Source: Sphingobacterium sp. UBA5670 | Lineage (GTDB): Bacteria; Bacteroidota; Bacteroidia; Sphingobacteriales; Sphingobacteriaceae | Assembly: GCF_002420705.1 (NCBI RefSeq) | Contig: NZ_DIIM01000013.1 | Coordinates: 75,702-139,701 of the forward strand | Direction of reading: 5' to 3' | DNA length: 64,000 nucleotides | Shown here: in pieces, positions 23,313 through 31,029 of the stretch | How positions within the stretch are numbered: the first letter of the stretch is position 1 | How the letters are laid out: each line of letters opens with the position of its first letter | The notes under the pieces: model-generated | Told to the model about the DNA's origin: nothing | Databases searched by the model: none | Seen by the model: only the letters and a program-made list of their open reading frames with translations | Made by a program: the position numbers and the translations under genes

Positions 23313-25697
23313 TTATTCATCCCGTAAACTGTCTATAGGATTAGCTACAGCTGCCCGAATAGCTTGCCAGCTTACGGTCACTAAAGCGATGCCGATCGTT
23401 AATAGTCCTGCTAGCACAAACATCCACCATTGAATTTCGATGCGATATGCAAAGTCTTCCAACCATTTGTTCATGGCTATCCACGCGATTGGTGAAGCGA
23501 TTATCAAAGCAATCAGTACAGGTTTTATAAAATCTCTTGAAAGTAATGTGGTAACGCCTGATACGGAAGCGCCAAGTACTTTGCGGATTCCAATCTCTTT
23601 GTTTCGTTTGGCGGCAGTAAAGGAGGCGAGACCATAAAGGCCCAGACAAGCAATAAATATGGCCAATCCAGAGAAAAGGCTTAGTATGCGCTGTTGTCTA
23701 ATATCGGTTTTGTACATGGTGTCGAATTTTTGATCCAAAAAGCTATATTCAAAAGGATACAATGGAGCTACTTTGCCAAATGCAGTTTTAATGGTTTCTA
23801 ATGCTGCGGGGAAATCTTTTGTGTTTAATCTAACGACAGCTACCCTGAGGTCATCAGAAGGAGAAATGACCAGCGCATCCATGTTTTCTTTTAGGGATAG
23901 GAAATTAAAATCATCTACTACACCAATAATTGCTCGTTTGGATTGATCTCGGATCGTATTTTTAATCCATTTGCCAATGGCCTGGTCGGGTGTAAATCCA
24001 AGCAGTGATGCTGCAGTACGATTAATTAGTACAGCGCTGGTGGAATCCGTTGGGTATTGTGTCGAAAAGTTTCGTCCTGCAATAATTTTTAGTCCAAGTG
24101 TACCCACATAGCCAAAATCGGTGAATTCTGTTCTGGACTTCCACTTCTCATCGTGTTGTCCCTCTACTTCAAATGTATGGCTGTCGAAAAATCCTCCGGG
24201 TTCACCAGACATAAATGAAACCGATGCGATATCGCTGCTGGTAGACAGCTCATTCTTGAATGTTCGCAGATTATTGTAAAATTCTTCATTATCAATAGGA
24301 ATCACCACACTTTGTTGATCGTTATAGCCCAGACCCTTTTCTTTTACATATTTCATCTGTTTCGTGATAATCAAAGTGCCAATGATAAGTAAAATGGAGA
24401 TGCTGAACTGGAAGACGACTAAGACATGGCGAAATAGTGCTCCGCTCTTGCCTAAGCGTAATTTACCTTTTAGCGCCTGTATGGGCGCGAAGGTGGAAAG
24501 GTATAGTGCAGGGTAACTTCCGGCAAGTATACCTACAATAAAAATCACTGCCAGCAGGAAGATATAGATGGGCCACGAATTCCAGGGGACTGTGAGTGTA
24601 TATCCTAGTAATTGGCTATATAATGGCATTGATAGTTGCAGTAGACACATTGCGAATATGCAGGATATCGAGGTTAATAAAATAGATTCCCCGATAAACT
24701 GCCCTGTCAATTGAAAGCGTTGTGCACCAAGTACCTTTCGCAGTCCGACCTCCTTTGAGCGATCAACAGCACGTATTGTGGAAAGATTCATGAAATTGAT
24801 GCAAGCGATGACTAATATCAATATAGCGATAGAAAGAAAAATGTAAACGACCTTCTTGTCTCCATGTTTAGCGCTGTCAAATGCGCTGTGGGGTTCAAAA
24901 TAAATATCGTGTAAGGGTGTGAGCGCAAGATCAAAATGAAGTCCCATAGTGCTAGAGACCGTTTTCATATGTCGATCCATAAACTGTGGGAGTTGATTTT
25001 CGAGCTGTTTGGGGTCTTTATGTTCGTTAAGCAGGATGTAGGTAAATAAGTTGTTGTTTTCCCAAGCTTTGAACGAATCTTCATTGATATAATTTGTTAA
25101 TGGGATGACGAGATCAAAATCCAGGTGTGAGTTTATTGATGGATCTTGTGCAACTCCTGTAACGGTCAGCTGTCTATTTTTGTCAAGCTGAAGTACTTTG
25201 CCAATGGGGTTGTCATTTCCGAAATATTTTTTTGCAGTTTTTTCCGTTACTACGACGCTTGTTGGATTTTTTAATACGTTCTGTGGGTTTCCCTTAACCA
25301 AAGAAAAGCTAAATAGTTCAAAGAAATCGGTGTCAGCAATTAAGAGTTTCTTTTCATTGAATGCGGTATTGCCAAATGAGAATAGTCCATTGGTGGGTAA
25401 TACCCGTACAGCTTTTTTAATGTCATTGGGGTAATCTGTTAGTAGGGCGCTAGCGTAGGGGGCGGATAAATAGGGGGCGCGTTCTTTGCTACGATCAAAT
25501 CCGCGCATCACCCGATAAATACGGTCGCCCTGGCTGTGAAATTTATCAACACTGAATTGATGGGCGATAAATAGGAAAATCATTGCACAAACAGTAATAC
25601 CTATCGTCAAACCGAGGGTATTGATAATCGAAAAGGCCTTATTTTTAATAAGGTTTCTCCATGCGATTTTGATATAGTTTTTTATCATACTTTTCAT
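23313..25697 (-). CDS. ABC transporter permease, FtsX/MacB-type, two-FtsX-domain
   Basis: Inner-membrane protein of 794 residues. It opens with the Bacteroidota signature NYIKIAWRNLIKNKAFSIIN and a first helix (about 20-43). A MacB-like periplasmic core domain and a first FtsX block with three helices follow (about 275-445, including RSKEVGLRKVLGAQRFQLTGQF). A second periplasmic domain and a second FtsX block (about 670-790, KRNKEIGIRKVLGASVSGVT) complete it. No ATPase gene is adjacent. Related proteins usually handle lipoproteins, toxic peptides or antimicrobials. The start may be 25697 or 25688. The upstream region has a sigma54-like promoter and two palindromes (see below). Confidence 0.88.
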   Translation of the reverse strand: MKSMIKNYIKIAWRNLIKNKAFSIINTLGLTIGITVCAMIFLFIAHQFSVDKFHSQGDRIYRVMRGFDRSKERAPYLSAPYASALLTDYPNDIKKAVRVLPTNGLFSFGNTAFNEKKLLIADTDFFELFSFSLVKGNPQNVLKNPTSVVVTEKTAKKYFGNDNPIGKVLQLDKNRQLTVTGVAQDPSINSHLDFDLVIPLTNYINEDSFKAWENNNLFTYILLNEHKDPKQLENQLPQFMDRHMKTVSSTMGLHFDLALTPLHDIYFEPHSAFDSAKHGDKKVVYIFLSIAILILVIACINFMNLSTIRAVDRSKEVGLRKVLGAQRFQLTGQFIGESILLTSISCIFAMCLLQLSMPLYSQLLGYTLTVPWNSWPIYIFLLAVIFIVGILAGSYPALYLSTFAPIQALKGKLRLGKSGALFRHVLVVFQFSISILLIIGTLIITKQMKYVKEKGLGYNDQQSVVIPIDNEEFYNNLRTFKNELSTSSDIASVSFMSGEPGGFFDSHTFEVEGQHDEKWKSRTEFTDFGYVGTLGLKIIAGRNFSTQYPTDSTSAVLINRTAASLLGFTPDQAIGKWIKNTIRDQSKRAIIGVVDDFNFLSLKENMDALVISPSDDLRVAVVRLNTKDFPAALETIKTAFGKVAPLYPFEYSFLDQKFDTMYKTDIRQQRILSLFSGLAIFIACLGLYGLASFTAAKRNKEIGIRKVLGASVSGVTTLLSRDFIKPVLIALIIASPIAWIAMNKWLEDFAYRIEIQWWMFVLAGLLTIGIALVTVSWQAIRAAVANPIDSLRDE

Positions 25698-25790
25698 TAT
25701 AAGTGTTCATTTCGACCTCGCGGCTATCAATAATGTTGAATACCGTGTCAATTTCTGCTTGTTGAAGAAATATTTTCGATGAAAATCAAT

Positions 25791-25807
25791 TTCAAAAAAA
25801 CTGCCAA
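25791..25807 (-). promoter_or_regulatory. Sigma54-like -24/-12 promoter of the permease gene
   Basis: On the minus strand it reads TTGGCAGTTTTTTTGAA. This matches the sigma54 pattern YTGGCACG-N4-TTGCW with GG at -24, but GA replaces GC at -12. No TAnnTTTG box is seen in this region. Confidence 0.45.
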
Positions 25808-25860
25808 ATGGTTAATGTTCTTTTAATCAGAGGTTTGTATGTCTTTTGTGCTTGCTGTAA

Positions 25861-25898
25861 GTGTTTGGAATCGAACACCTCATGTTCGTATCCGAACA
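25861..25898. promoter_or_regulatory. Twin palindromes TGTTYG-N4-CGAACA upstream of the permease gene
   Basis: Two palindromes, TGTTTG-GAAT-CGAACA (25862-25877) and TGTTCG-TATC-CGAACA (25883-25898). Their centres are exactly 21 bp apart, two helical turns, and lie about 70-90 bp upstream of the sigma54-like element, a normal place for an enhancer-binding activator. Confidence 0.65.
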
Positions 25899-26064
25899 TT
25901 GTGTGAATTGAAGTCAAAAGAATTATGTTTGGGAAGTTCCTGCTTAATGAAAGGAATGTTTAGCGGAAATAACATGGGGTTAGATCGCATAAGACGGGAT
26001 AATGCTTCGAAGTAAACAGTATGTTGCAATGTAACAATCGATTAGTTTTATTTTGTGTATTTCA

Positions 26065-26096
26065 TTTGCAAATAATTTGTGAGAAGCGTATATTTG
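26065..26096 (+). promoter_or_regulatory. Promoter of tRNA-Pro copy 2
   Basis: TTTG (26065-26068), a 20-bp spacer, then TATATTTG (26089-26096): exact matches to the Bacteroidota -33 and -7 boxes. Confidence 0.85.
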
Positions 26097-26124
26097 TGCC
26101 ACACTAAAAAAGGTGATACCTTTT

Positions 26125-26198
26125 CGGGGTGTAGCGTAGCCCGGTATCGCGCCACATTTGGGATGTGGAGGTCGTAGGTTCGAATCCTGCCACCCCGA
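26125..26198 (+). tRNA. tRNA-Pro (anticodon UGG), copy 2
   Basis: A 74-nt tRNA identical to copy 1, with anticodon TGG and no encoded CCA. The AAAGGT-GAT-ACCTTT leader hairpin precedes it. Confidence 0.97.
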
Positions 26199-26202
26199 CT
26201 AG

Positions 26203-26233
26203 AAAAGCTCTAACGAAAGTTGGGGCTTTTTTC
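26203..26233 (+). terminator. Terminator of tRNA-Pro copy 2
   Basis: AGCTCTAAC-GAAA-GTTGGGGCT followed by T6. Two base changes relative to copy 1 turn A-U pairs into G-U pairs and keep the stem. Confidence 0.8.
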
Positions 26234-26448
26234 ATTTCGGGACAGCGGTGACACTAAAGCTAATTTCTTTTGCGCAAGACAATATTTCCATCTTAGTTTA
26301 TCGTATTAAACCTATGCTATTATCTCTATTCAGGCCAATCAAGGTCGTTTTTTTGGACTTCTTTAGGTGTTAAAGTAATAGGGGTTAAAGGCTTTTTGTA
26401 AATTATTTGGCAATAAGTCAGTGTGTTAACTAGTTTTTGTTAAATATG
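26234..26448. other. Spacer between tRNA-Pro copies 2 and 3
   Basis: No ORF or RNA structure recognised. It shares no long similarity with the other spacers, so only the promoter-to-terminator cassette is duplicated. Confidence 0.5.
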
Positions 26449-26480
26449 TTTGAAAACAAAATATTTTTAGTGTACTTTTG
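26449..26480 (+). promoter_or_regulatory. Promoter of tRNA-Pro copy 3
   Basis: TTTG (26449-26452), a 20-bp spacer, then TACTTTTG (26473-26480): exact -33 and -7 boxes. Confidence 0.85.
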
Positions 26481-26509
26481 TGCCACACAAAACAAAGGTG
26501 ATACCTTTT

Positions 26510-26583
26510 CGGGGTGTAGCGTAGCCCGGTATCGCGCCACATTTGGGATGTGGAGGTCGTAGGTTCGAATCCTGCCACCCCGA
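26510..26583 (+). tRNA. tRNA-Pro (anticodon UGG), copy 3
   Basis: A 74-nt tRNA identical to copies 1 and 2. Its leader is identical to that of copy 1, so copies 1 and 3 are the closest pair. Confidence 0.97.
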
Positions 26584-26586
26584 CTA

Positions 26587-26620
26587 AAAAAAGCTCTAAC
26601 GAAAGTTAGGGCTTTTTTTG
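26587..26620 (+). terminator. Terminator of tRNA-Pro copy 3
   Basis: AGCTCTAAC-GAAA-GTTAGGGCT followed by T7; one wobble relative to copy 1. Confidence 0.88.
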
Positions 26621-26726
26621 TTTCAAGCTTTCTTTGCTTTTTTTAACGTTATATCCTTGTAAACCCGCTGTTAAACAGTTAAATTGCTTGAAATTTATTG
26701 TCAATTAGAATATAAACATAAATAAT

Positions 26727-27707
26727 ATGAACAGAAAAGCGGCATTTCTTTTAGGAATTTTGGCCTCTTGTGCATTACCGCAAGTTACCTTTGCGAATCA
26801 TTCAATGGCAAAAGCTATCAATTATCAACAAGACGTGGAAGGCAAAGAGCTGATCGGAAGGTGGGATATCGAAGTGGATATTAATGGTACTCCTGCGCCA
26901 TCTTGGCTTGAAGTAAAATTGTCCGGCTATAGAACATTAGTAGGTCATTATGTGAGTACCTCTGGAAGCGCTCGGCCCGTTTCTCAGGTATTTTATGAGA
27001 ACGGGAAGTTTAAATTTACCATCCCACCACAATGGGAAGGTGGTAAGATGAACCTAAGCGTGGAAGGTGAGATCGTCAATGGTATACTGCAAGGTACAGT
27101 GACGGAGCCGGATGGAAAAACACATCGCTTTAAAGGCGTTCGTGCTCCTGAACTAAAGCGAACAGCTGCTGTAAAATGGGGTAAGCCTATTCAACTTTTT
27201 AACGGCAAAGATCTATCTGGATGGAAGGCGACCGGTAAAACGAATCAGTGGATAGTGAAAAATGGTATTTTGACCAGTCCACAATCCGGTTCTAATTTAG
27301 TGTCTGAACAAAAATTTGAAGATTTTAAATTACATGTTGAGTTTAAAATACCAGCAGGAAGTAATAGCGGTGTCTATTTGAGAGGTCGTTATGAGGTTCA
27401 GATAGAAGACAGTCCTAAAGATGCGCATCCGAATGCTGTGCTTTTTGCGGGAGTATATGGCTTCTTAGCTGCAAATGAAATGGTTAATAAAGGAGCCGGA
27501 GAATGGCAAACTTACGATATTACTCTTGTGGGCCGTCTGGTAACAGTTGTGGCAAACGGTAAGACCGTGATCAGTAACCAAGAAATCCCAGGAATAACTG
27601 GTGGTGCATTAGATAGCAAAGAAGCAGAGCCAGGGCCAATTTATTTCCAGGGAGATCATGGACCGGTTGAATTCCGTAAAGTAATCATTACTCCAGCTGT
27701 TAAATAA
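26727..27707 (+). CDS. Exported DUF1080 (3-keto-disaccharide hydrolase-like) protein
   Basis: A protein of 326 residues with a signal peptide (AAFLLGILASCALPQVTFA). The N-terminal half (about 40-145) is a beta-rich domain of unknown role (ELIGRWDIEVDINGTPAPSW). The C-terminal half (about 150-325) is a DUF1080 jelly-roll: LFNGKDLSGWKATG, HVEFKIPAGSNSGVYLRGRY, GEWQTYDITLVG and GPIYFQGDHGPVEFRKV. Members of this fold include 3-keto-glycoside hydrolases and glycan-binding domains. No sugar-oxidising partner genes are adjacent. It is likely periplasmic or outer-membrane associated. Confidence 0.85.
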   Translation: MNRKAAFLLGILASCALPQVTFANHSMAKAINYQQDVEGKELIGRWDIEVDINGTPAPSWLEVKLSGYRTLVGHYVSTSGSARPVSQVFYENGKFKFTIPPQWEGGKMNLSVEGEIVNGILQGTVTEPDGKTHRFKGVRAPELKRTAAVKWGKPIQLFNGKDLSGWKATGKTNQWIVKNGILTSPQSGSNLVSEQKFEDFKLHVEFKIPAGSNSGVYLRGRYEVQIEDSPKDAHPNAVLFAGVYGFLAANEMVNKGAGEWQTYDITLVGRLVTVVANGKTVISNQEIPGITGGALDSKEAEPGPIYFQGDHGPVEFRKVIITPAVK

Positions 27708-27718
27708 GGACACCATAT

Positions 27719-27751
27719 AAGGCTACTTCGAAGAAAAAGGTAGCCTTTTTA
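27719..27751. terminator. Bidirectional terminator after DUF1080 gene
   Basis: The stem AAGGCTAC/GTAGCCTT has a 13-nt loop and a T5 tail. It just overlaps the stop codon of the converging Smr gene. Confidence 0.85.
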
Positions 27752-28042
27752 AATTCCTATCACCACCACGACGATGTCTTCATTCTGGTAGGATGTATAA
27801 TAACGTTCAATGGAGCCATTGGCTTTGTATTCTTGCAATTCTTCAAAAACCAATTTTTTTAACATTCCCTTTCCCTTGCCATGGATGAATTTTATTTCGT
27901 TCATCTCCCAATAAATGGCTGCGTCTAGATTAGACCGCATAAAATCAATGGATTCCTGTAAGAGTTCTTCTGCCGAATAATCCTCCCAATCTTCAAGGAA
28001 AGCATCGGTATGTAAGTCGACAATAGCTGATGGTCTGCGCAT
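27749..28042 (-). CDS. Stand-alone Smr-domain protein
   Basis: A protein of 97 residues that is almost entirely an Smr domain: VDLHTD near the start and FIHGKGKGMLKKLVFEEL in the middle, the two hallmark motifs. The last residues, EDIVVVVIGI, form the final strand. Smr domains in MutS2 and related proteins bind or cut nucleic acids. In Bacteroidota an Smr domain is often the C-terminal part of longer DUF2027 proteins; here it stands alone with its own -7 box, so it is not simply a broken fragment. The target is unknown. Confidence 0.75.
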   Translation of the reverse strand: MRRPSAIVDLHTDAFLEDWEDYSAEELLQESIDFMRSNLDAAIYWEMNEIKFIHGKGKGMLKKLVFEELQEYKANGSIERYYTSYQNEDIVVVVIGI

Positions 28043-28064
28043 TTCTCAATATTTTACAATGCTG

Positions 28065-28072
28065 CAAAAGTA
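28065..28072 (-). promoter_or_regulatory. -7 box (TACTTTTG) of the Smr gene
   Basis: Exact TAnnTTTG on the minus strand, 22 bases upstream of the ATG and inside the short gap after the preceding gene. Confidence 0.5.
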
Positions 28073-28087
28073 TAATAAAACACCGAC

Positions 28088-28507
28088 TTAATAGGTCAAG
28101 TCACCAACGAAATAAATTGCTTGAGCAAATTTATCATGCCATTTCTTGATAATAGCGGCAATTTCATATTCTTCTTCTTCGGCATGATTGAGCATGAGCA
28201 GTTCGATCGATTGTAATAATTGTTTGACGTCTAAAAAATAACCGTCGAAATCCCGGAAAGCGGAAACGGTTTCACGGATAAGTAGCATCGCATCATGTCG
28301 GAGTGTGATCATATCATGTCGAGAGGAGATACGGTCAAGTAGCCATTCTTTTTGGAAATTGGAATCAATATGTCTATTGCATGCTTGATTAAAAAGCAGT
28401 TCAAACTCAACAATCTGATTTTTTAGATCATATATAGTTGTCTGGAGTTCTTCAAAAGTACTGATGATCTTTTCCTGGGTCTCCATATTTTTTGATATAA
28501 TAGCCAT
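28088..28507 (-). CDS. Hypothetical all-helical protein
   Basis: A protein of 139 residues (or 132 if it starts at the internal METQEK, 28486). Predicted to be a helical bundle rich in charged and hydrophobic residues, with no signal peptide, and so cytoplasmic. Near the C terminus, HAEEEEYEIAAIIKKWHDK resembles the UVR interaction helix of UvrB/UvrC-type proteins, but one short match is not enough to assign a function. It is followed by the Smr gene 45 bp on. Confidence 0.65.
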   Translation of the reverse strand: MAIISKNMETQEKIISTFEELQTTIYDLKNQIVEFELLFNQACNRHIDSNFQKEWLLDRISSRHDMITLRHDAMLLIRETVSAFRDFDGYFLDVKQLLQSIELLMLNHAEEEEYEIAAIIKKWHDKFAQAIYFVGDLTY

Positions 28508-28771
28508 GATATTTTACTTAAAACTGTATACAGCTGGTTTTTAATTATTTAAATAAAAGCATGTAAGGTATATACAAATAGGTGAGCCTAATGTTTTATG
28601 TTTCCAAAATTCAATTGTAAAGTCTGGTTGCTGAGAATCTTTTGAAGTGGAAGTGTTAGATTTTAATTATTTGGTTATTTAGGCTACTTTAATAGCAGTG
28701 GATAAAGTAGGTAATTTGCTTTTTTTTTACGTTATTCGCGTAAACGAAAAATAGCTTATAAATAGAATCAG
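28508..28771. other. Divergent intergenic region upstream of cutC
   Basis: Holds the inverted repeat TTTACG-N7-CGTAAA (28726-28744) next to a T-tract, 28 bp upstream of the cutC ATG; a possible operator. Nothing else is recognised. Confidence 0.45.
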
Positions 28772-29518
28772 ATGAAGGAAAAGGCAATTGGAAATTACCA
28801 ATTAGAGATATGTTCAAATTCTGTAGGCTCGGCGATTGAAGCGCAGCAAGGAGGAGCAACTCGAGTAGAGTTTTGTCAAAATTTGGAAAATGGAGGGACT
28901 ACCCCTTCGTTTGGTCAGTTGCAGTTGGTGCGGGAATTGGTGGATATTGGTATTCATGTTCTTATTAGACCGCGTGGTGGTGATTTTCTCTATACAGAAG
29001 CGGAGATATTAGAAATGATAGCTGATGTCCAATTGTGTAAGGAATTGGGAATTGATGGTGTCGTGATAGGTATTCTGAATGCAGATGGGACGGTAGATAA
29101 AGTAAATACCCTACGGTTGGTGGAAGCTGCCCGACCAATGCATGTCACCTTTCATCGCGCTTTTGATCGGGTGGAAGACCCTTTCCGTGCATTGGAAGAT
29201 GTTATTGAGATTGGTATAGATCGTATTTTGACATCAGGCCTGCAGAACTCCGCTTTGGCAGGAGTACCATTGCTGAAACAGTTGATTCAGCAGGCAAATG
29301 GACGGATCGTAATTATGCCCGGTGCGGGTGTAGATGCTTCTAATATAGTTCATATTTTAAAGGAGACCGGAGCAGTTGCCATACATAGTTCTGCTAAAGA
29401 ATTGCATGTTTCGAAGATGGAGTTTAATCAGACTCAGGTCAATGGAATGGATGAGGCACAGTGGATGAGCTCAAAACAAAAAGTCCACCAAATGGTGGAC
29501 CTATTAAAAAGCCTTTAA
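28772..29518 (+). CDS. cutC: CutC family protein
   Basis: Cytoplasmic TIM-barrel protein of 248 residues, historically called a copper homeostasis protein; its biochemical role is still disputed. YQLEICSNSVGSAIEAQQGGA, RVEFCQNLENGGTTPSFG, VLIRPRGGDFLYTEAE, MHVTFHRAFDRVEDP, and DRILTSGLQNSALAG with IVIMPGAGVDASNI are all family motifs. The final codons lie inside the terminator of the converging small gene. Confidence 0.92.
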   Translation: MKEKAIGNYQLEICSNSVGSAIEAQQGGATRVEFCQNLENGGTTPSFGQLQLVRELVDIGIHVLIRPRGGDFLYTEAEILEMIADVQLCKELGIDGVVIGILNADGTVDKVNTLRLVEAARPMHVTFHRAFDRVEDPFRALEDVIEIGIDRILTSGLQNSALAGVPLLKQLIQQANGRIVIMPGAGVDASNIVHILKETGAVAIHSSAKELHVSKMEFNQTQVNGMDEAQWMSSKQKVHQMVDLLKSL

Positions 29519-29536
29519 AGTAGTACTTTAAAGGCT
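29506..29536 (-). terminator. Terminator of the tRNA-Cys/small basic protein unit
   Basis: Perfect 13-bp stem (29510-29522 with 29524-29536) around a single central base, followed by T5 in the minus direction. It covers the cutC stop codon. Confidence 0.88.
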
Positions 29537-29551
29537 ATTAAATTCTTCTTA

Positions 29552-29731
29552 CTATTTAGCTTCTGCAGCTAATTGATTTAAGATAGCATCGTTTTTAACG
29601 ATTTGGTTGCTAGCTTTCATTTTTGATCTAGAACCTAATTCTACGTTAGTTCCTAATTTCAAAAACTGAACTTCAACACGTGAAACAGTTTTATTTCTTC
29701 TATCTTTTCTTTTTAAACGTGTAACTCCCAT
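29552..29731 (-). CDS. Small conserved-looking basic protein
   Basis: A protein of 59 residues (MGVTRLKRKDRRNKTVSRVE then FLKLGTNVELGSRSK). The first half is very basic, which suggests nucleic-acid or ribosome binding. The start at 29731 is chosen because the open frame upstream runs through the tRNA-Cys gene. Only 33 bases separate the tRNA 3' end from the ATG, with no terminator between, so the two are probably one transcript. I do not recognise it as a named ribosomal protein. Confidence 0.7.
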   Translation of the reverse strand: MGVTRLKRKDRRNKTVSRVEVQFLKLGTNVELGSRSKMKASNQIVKNDAILNQLAAEAK

Positions 29732-29764
29732 TTTGATAATATTTTTATTGTTTAAAATAAAACG

Positions 29765-29835
29765 AGGTCGGAAGCGGATTCGAACCGCTGTAGGAGGTTT
29801 TGCAGACCTCAGCCTAGCCACTCGGCCATCCGACC
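29765..29835 (-). tRNA. tRNA-Cys (anticodon GCA)
   Basis: A 71-nt cloverleaf. The acceptor is GGTCGGA/TCCGACC with discriminator U, the cysteine identity base. The anticodon arm is GAGGT-CTGCAAA-ACCTC with anticodon GCA. The T arm is AGCGG-TTCGAAT-CCGCT. CCA is not encoded. Confidence 0.97.
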
Positions 29836-29860
29836 CTATTTTTTTCCTTTTGAAGGTCTG

Positions 29861-29868
29861 CAAAAATA
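29861..29868 (-). promoter_or_regulatory. -7 box (TATTTTTG) of tRNA-Cys
   Basis: Exact TAnnTTTG on the minus strand, 25 bases upstream of the tRNA. TTTT lies at the -33 position with a 20-bp spacer. Confidence 0.65.
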
Positions 29869-30292
29869 AAACTTATAATTGGAATTAAAAAATCTTTGTG
29901 ATAAAACTTTTGTGTTTTTGGGCATTAATCTGAAAACCAAGGAAGTATTTTCATTGTGGGGACACTTAGCCAATTTTCATTTGAAATATTCCAACTGTCT
30001 TCCTTCAAAAATAGCCAATGAACTTTTGATGTCTAAATGTGATTGGCAATAGACAATATAGACCGTATCGAATCGTATTCGTGAGCGTGCAAAAGTTGAA
30101 AAGTATTCGGCTGACTGTATCTTTTAAAGGACAATGGAAAATCCGGTTTCGCGACTTTTTCCTGATGTTTTGCTGTGGAAATTAAAGGCTTATGTATTTT
30201 GGAATAGATATTGCAAAAGGGACTGTAATAAATCTCATACAGGAAATCATGGGATTAAATGAGGAAAAAAGAAAGTAATTAAATTAGGGAAC
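29869..30292. other. Intergenic region between tRNA-Cys and the PorT-like gene
   Basis: 424 bases with no coding frame of note, no stable long hairpin and no known RNA family that I can recognise. Confidence 0.5.
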
Positions 30293-30913
30293 ATGAAAAA
30301 ATTATTATTATCTGCAGCAATTTTATTTGGTTCATTGGGAGCCTTTGCACAAGGTGGATTGGGATACGGACTACGTGCGGGTGTAAATATTCCTAAATAT
30401 TCATTTGAGAACGGAAGTTCCGAGTCTAACACAGGCTTTTTTGTAACAGGTTATTTGGATGCGCCTGTATCTCCATATTTCTCTATTCAGCCAGGCTTGT
30501 CTTTACAAAATAAAGGCGGGAAATGGTCGGAGGGTGAAGGTAATAACGCTCTTGAACTAAAACAAAGCATTATGTCTTTAGATATTCCAGTCAATTTAGT
30601 TGCTAAATTACCTACTGGTGGATCAGGTAATTTCTTTATCGGTGCGGGTCCGTATGTTGGGTTTGCATTAAGTGGTAAAAATAAACAGAATATCGGTGGT
30701 GTAAAAACGGAACAGGATGTAGAATTTGGTAGTGGGGATGGTGATGAGTTAAAACGTACTGATTTTGGAGTGAATTTCCTGGCAGGTTATCAATTATCTA
30801 ATGGTTTTCAGATCAATGCAGGTTACGGACTTGGCTTAACAAATTTGTCTCCGGTATCTAACCTTTCAACTAAAAACCGCGTTTGGTCTGTCGGTATCGG
30901 ATTTGGACTATAA
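30293..30913 (+). CDS. PorT-family outer-membrane beta-barrel protein (copy 1)
   Basis: A protein of 206 residues with a signal peptide (LLLSAAILFGSLGAFAQ) and alternating beta-strand pattern: GYGLRAGVNIPKYSF, YFSIQPGLSLQNKGG, SLDIPVNLVAKLP, FFIGAGPYVGFALSG, GVNFLAGYQLSNGFQINAGY, ending in the aromatic or leucine barrel terminus VGIGFGL. It belongs to the outer-membrane beta-barrel domain common in Bacteroidota. It is paralogous to the gene at 32466. The function is not specified by the family; it may be a small structural barrel. Confidence 0.85.
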   Translation: MKKLLLSAAILFGSLGAFAQGGLGYGLRAGVNIPKYSFENGSSESNTGFFVTGYLDAPVSPYFSIQPGLSLQNKGGKWSEGEGNNALELKQSIMSLDIPVNLVAKLPTGGSGNFFIGAGPYVGFALSGKNKQNIGGVKTEQDVEFGSGDGDELKRTDFGVNFLAGYQLSNGFQINAGYGLGLTNLSPVSNLSTKNRVWSVGIGFGL

Positions 30914-30946
30914 GAAATATAAGTACTTAAACTTATTATGAGGAAG

Positions 30947-30977
30947 AAGTCCCTGCATTTGTGGGGACTTTTTTATT
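30947..30977 (+). terminator. Terminator after PorT-like copy 1
   Basis: The stem AAGTCCC/GGGACTT with a 10-nt loop is followed by a T-tract. Confidence 0.85.
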
Positions 30978-31029
30978 GGATTAAACTTAAGTCAACCGAA
31001 ATTGTTATTTTTATTCAAAAGATTGCAGT

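Larger units (their letters stand above)
25698..26060. other. Long upstream region of the permease gene
   Basis: Contains the sigma54-like -24/-12 element and the twin palindromes described separately. The rest (25899-26060) shows no ORF or RNA structure. Confidence 0.55.

Noticed and set aside
23193..26583. Genomic island or integrated element bounded by tRNA-Pro copies
   Set aside because: The copies are complete tRNA genes with their own promoters; no integrase, no att-type partial tRNA end, and only one ordinary permease gene lies between copies 1 and 2.
29732..29863. N-terminal extension of the small basic protein
   Set aside because: The frame runs antisense-free through the tRNA-Cys gene, so these codons are tRNA and spacer sequence.
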